Source: Dyella acidiphila (lineage in GTDB: Bacteria; Pseudomonadota; Gammaproteobacteria; Xanthomonadales; Rhodanobacteraceae). Taken from it: a stretch of DNA of 64,000 bases. The notes below the pieces were generated by a model. The model was not told where the DNA came from. It worked only from the letters and a program-made list of their open reading frames with translations, and ran no database searches. The stretch lies in NCBI RefSeq assembly GCF_014863405.1, contig NZ_JACZZA010000016.1, positions 1 through 64,000 of the forward strand. Reading direction: 5' to 3'. Positions within the stretch are counted from its first letter, which is position 1. Each line of letters begins with the position of its first letter. Below, piece after piece: positions 63,891 to 64,000 of this stretch. The position numbers were made by a program, and so were the translations under genes.

Positions 63891-64000
63891 ATGCGGCAGT
63901 TTTTTGCGTCCATGTCCCAGCGCGCACGAATTTCGTTCGCGCTCGGGATCCTGCTGATCGCCGGCATCGTCGGCGCGGCCTCGTGGTGGATCATGCATCC
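63891..64000 (+). CDS. fliF: MS-ring protein FliF, 5' end only
   Basis: 36 complete codons are visible before the window ends. Starts with MRQFFASMSQRARISFALGI followed by a membrane helix (LLIAGIVGAASWWI), as in the first transmembrane segment of FliF. GGAG is eight bases before the ATG. Assignment is by position after fliE and by the helix; the rest lies outside the window. Confidence 0.75.
   Translation, partial: MRQFFASMSQRARISFALGILLIAGIVGAASWWIMH

Overview
The window is GC-rich (roughly 63-66 percent by eye), densely coded, Gram-negative chromosomal DNA. The folC-dedD-cvpA-purF block is a gammaproteobacterial arrangement. Other pointers are an XAC0095-like small protein, many TonB/PepSY/signal-peptide proteins, and palindromic repeats of the CGTCATTCCCGCGAAAGCGGGAATGACG type. 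Together these suggest the Xanthomonadales (Lysobacterales), most likely a Rhodanobacteraceae member such as Dyella, Luteibacter or Rhodanobacter. That placement is inferred from gene content and was not computed. No rRNA, tRNA, CRISPR array, transposase or integrase was seen.

Layout. 1-10.2 kb: a 182-bp-period direct repeat reading into a small gene, then a minus-strand run (amidohydrolase, ABM-domain protein, alpha/beta hydrolase), a DUF302 protein, an atypical class A beta-lactamase beside an AraC/GyrI-like regulator, a PEBP-family protein, a PF10118-type hydrolase, an M48 peptidase fused to a pilin-like domain, and an exported protein of unknown function. 10.5-14.8 kb: a probable copper/metal uptake operon (DUF2946 protein, TonB receptor, Met-rich PepSY membrane protein). 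15.1-24.2 kb: ketopantoate-reductase-like enzyme, orphan antitoxin, Tat-type bicovalent flavin oxidase, secreted propeller-like protein, haem-oxygenase-like di-iron protein, GGDEF-EAL protein. 24.4-31.1 kb: MsrA, S4 protein, barstar/guanyl-RNase pair, serine hydrolase, esterase, DUF3761 protein, VOC protein. 31.1-41.7 kb: AraC regulator, MscS channel, ABC exporter, ClC antiporter, MerR regulator and P1B copper ATPase. 42-47.5 kb: folC-dedD-cvpA-purF, then a DUF455 protein. 47.6-52.6 kb: exported SAM methyltransferase, an OMP/DUF1579-like pair diverging from a MocR regulator, DUF5672 protein.

52.7-64 kb is the most distinctive region. A tightly packed plus-strand flagellar operon runs small membrane peptide, TPR protein, fliQ, fliR, flhB, flhA, flgF, flgG, flgA, flgH, flgI, flgB, flgC, fliE, fliF (cut by the window end), with most neighbours overlapping or a few bases apart. 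Its order differs from the enteric flgBCDEFGHIJKL layout. fliP, fliO, flgD, flgE and flgJ are not next to their usual partners, and FlgH has no lipobox cysteine. The operon is preceded by an AT-richer gap of about 400 bp with a good sigma-70-like promoter.

Recurring themes are copper handling (uptake operon at 10.5-14.8 kb, MerR/CopA export at 38.8-41.7 kb), envelope and secreted hydrolases, and dispersed palindromic repeats in nearly every intergenic gap downstream of genes.
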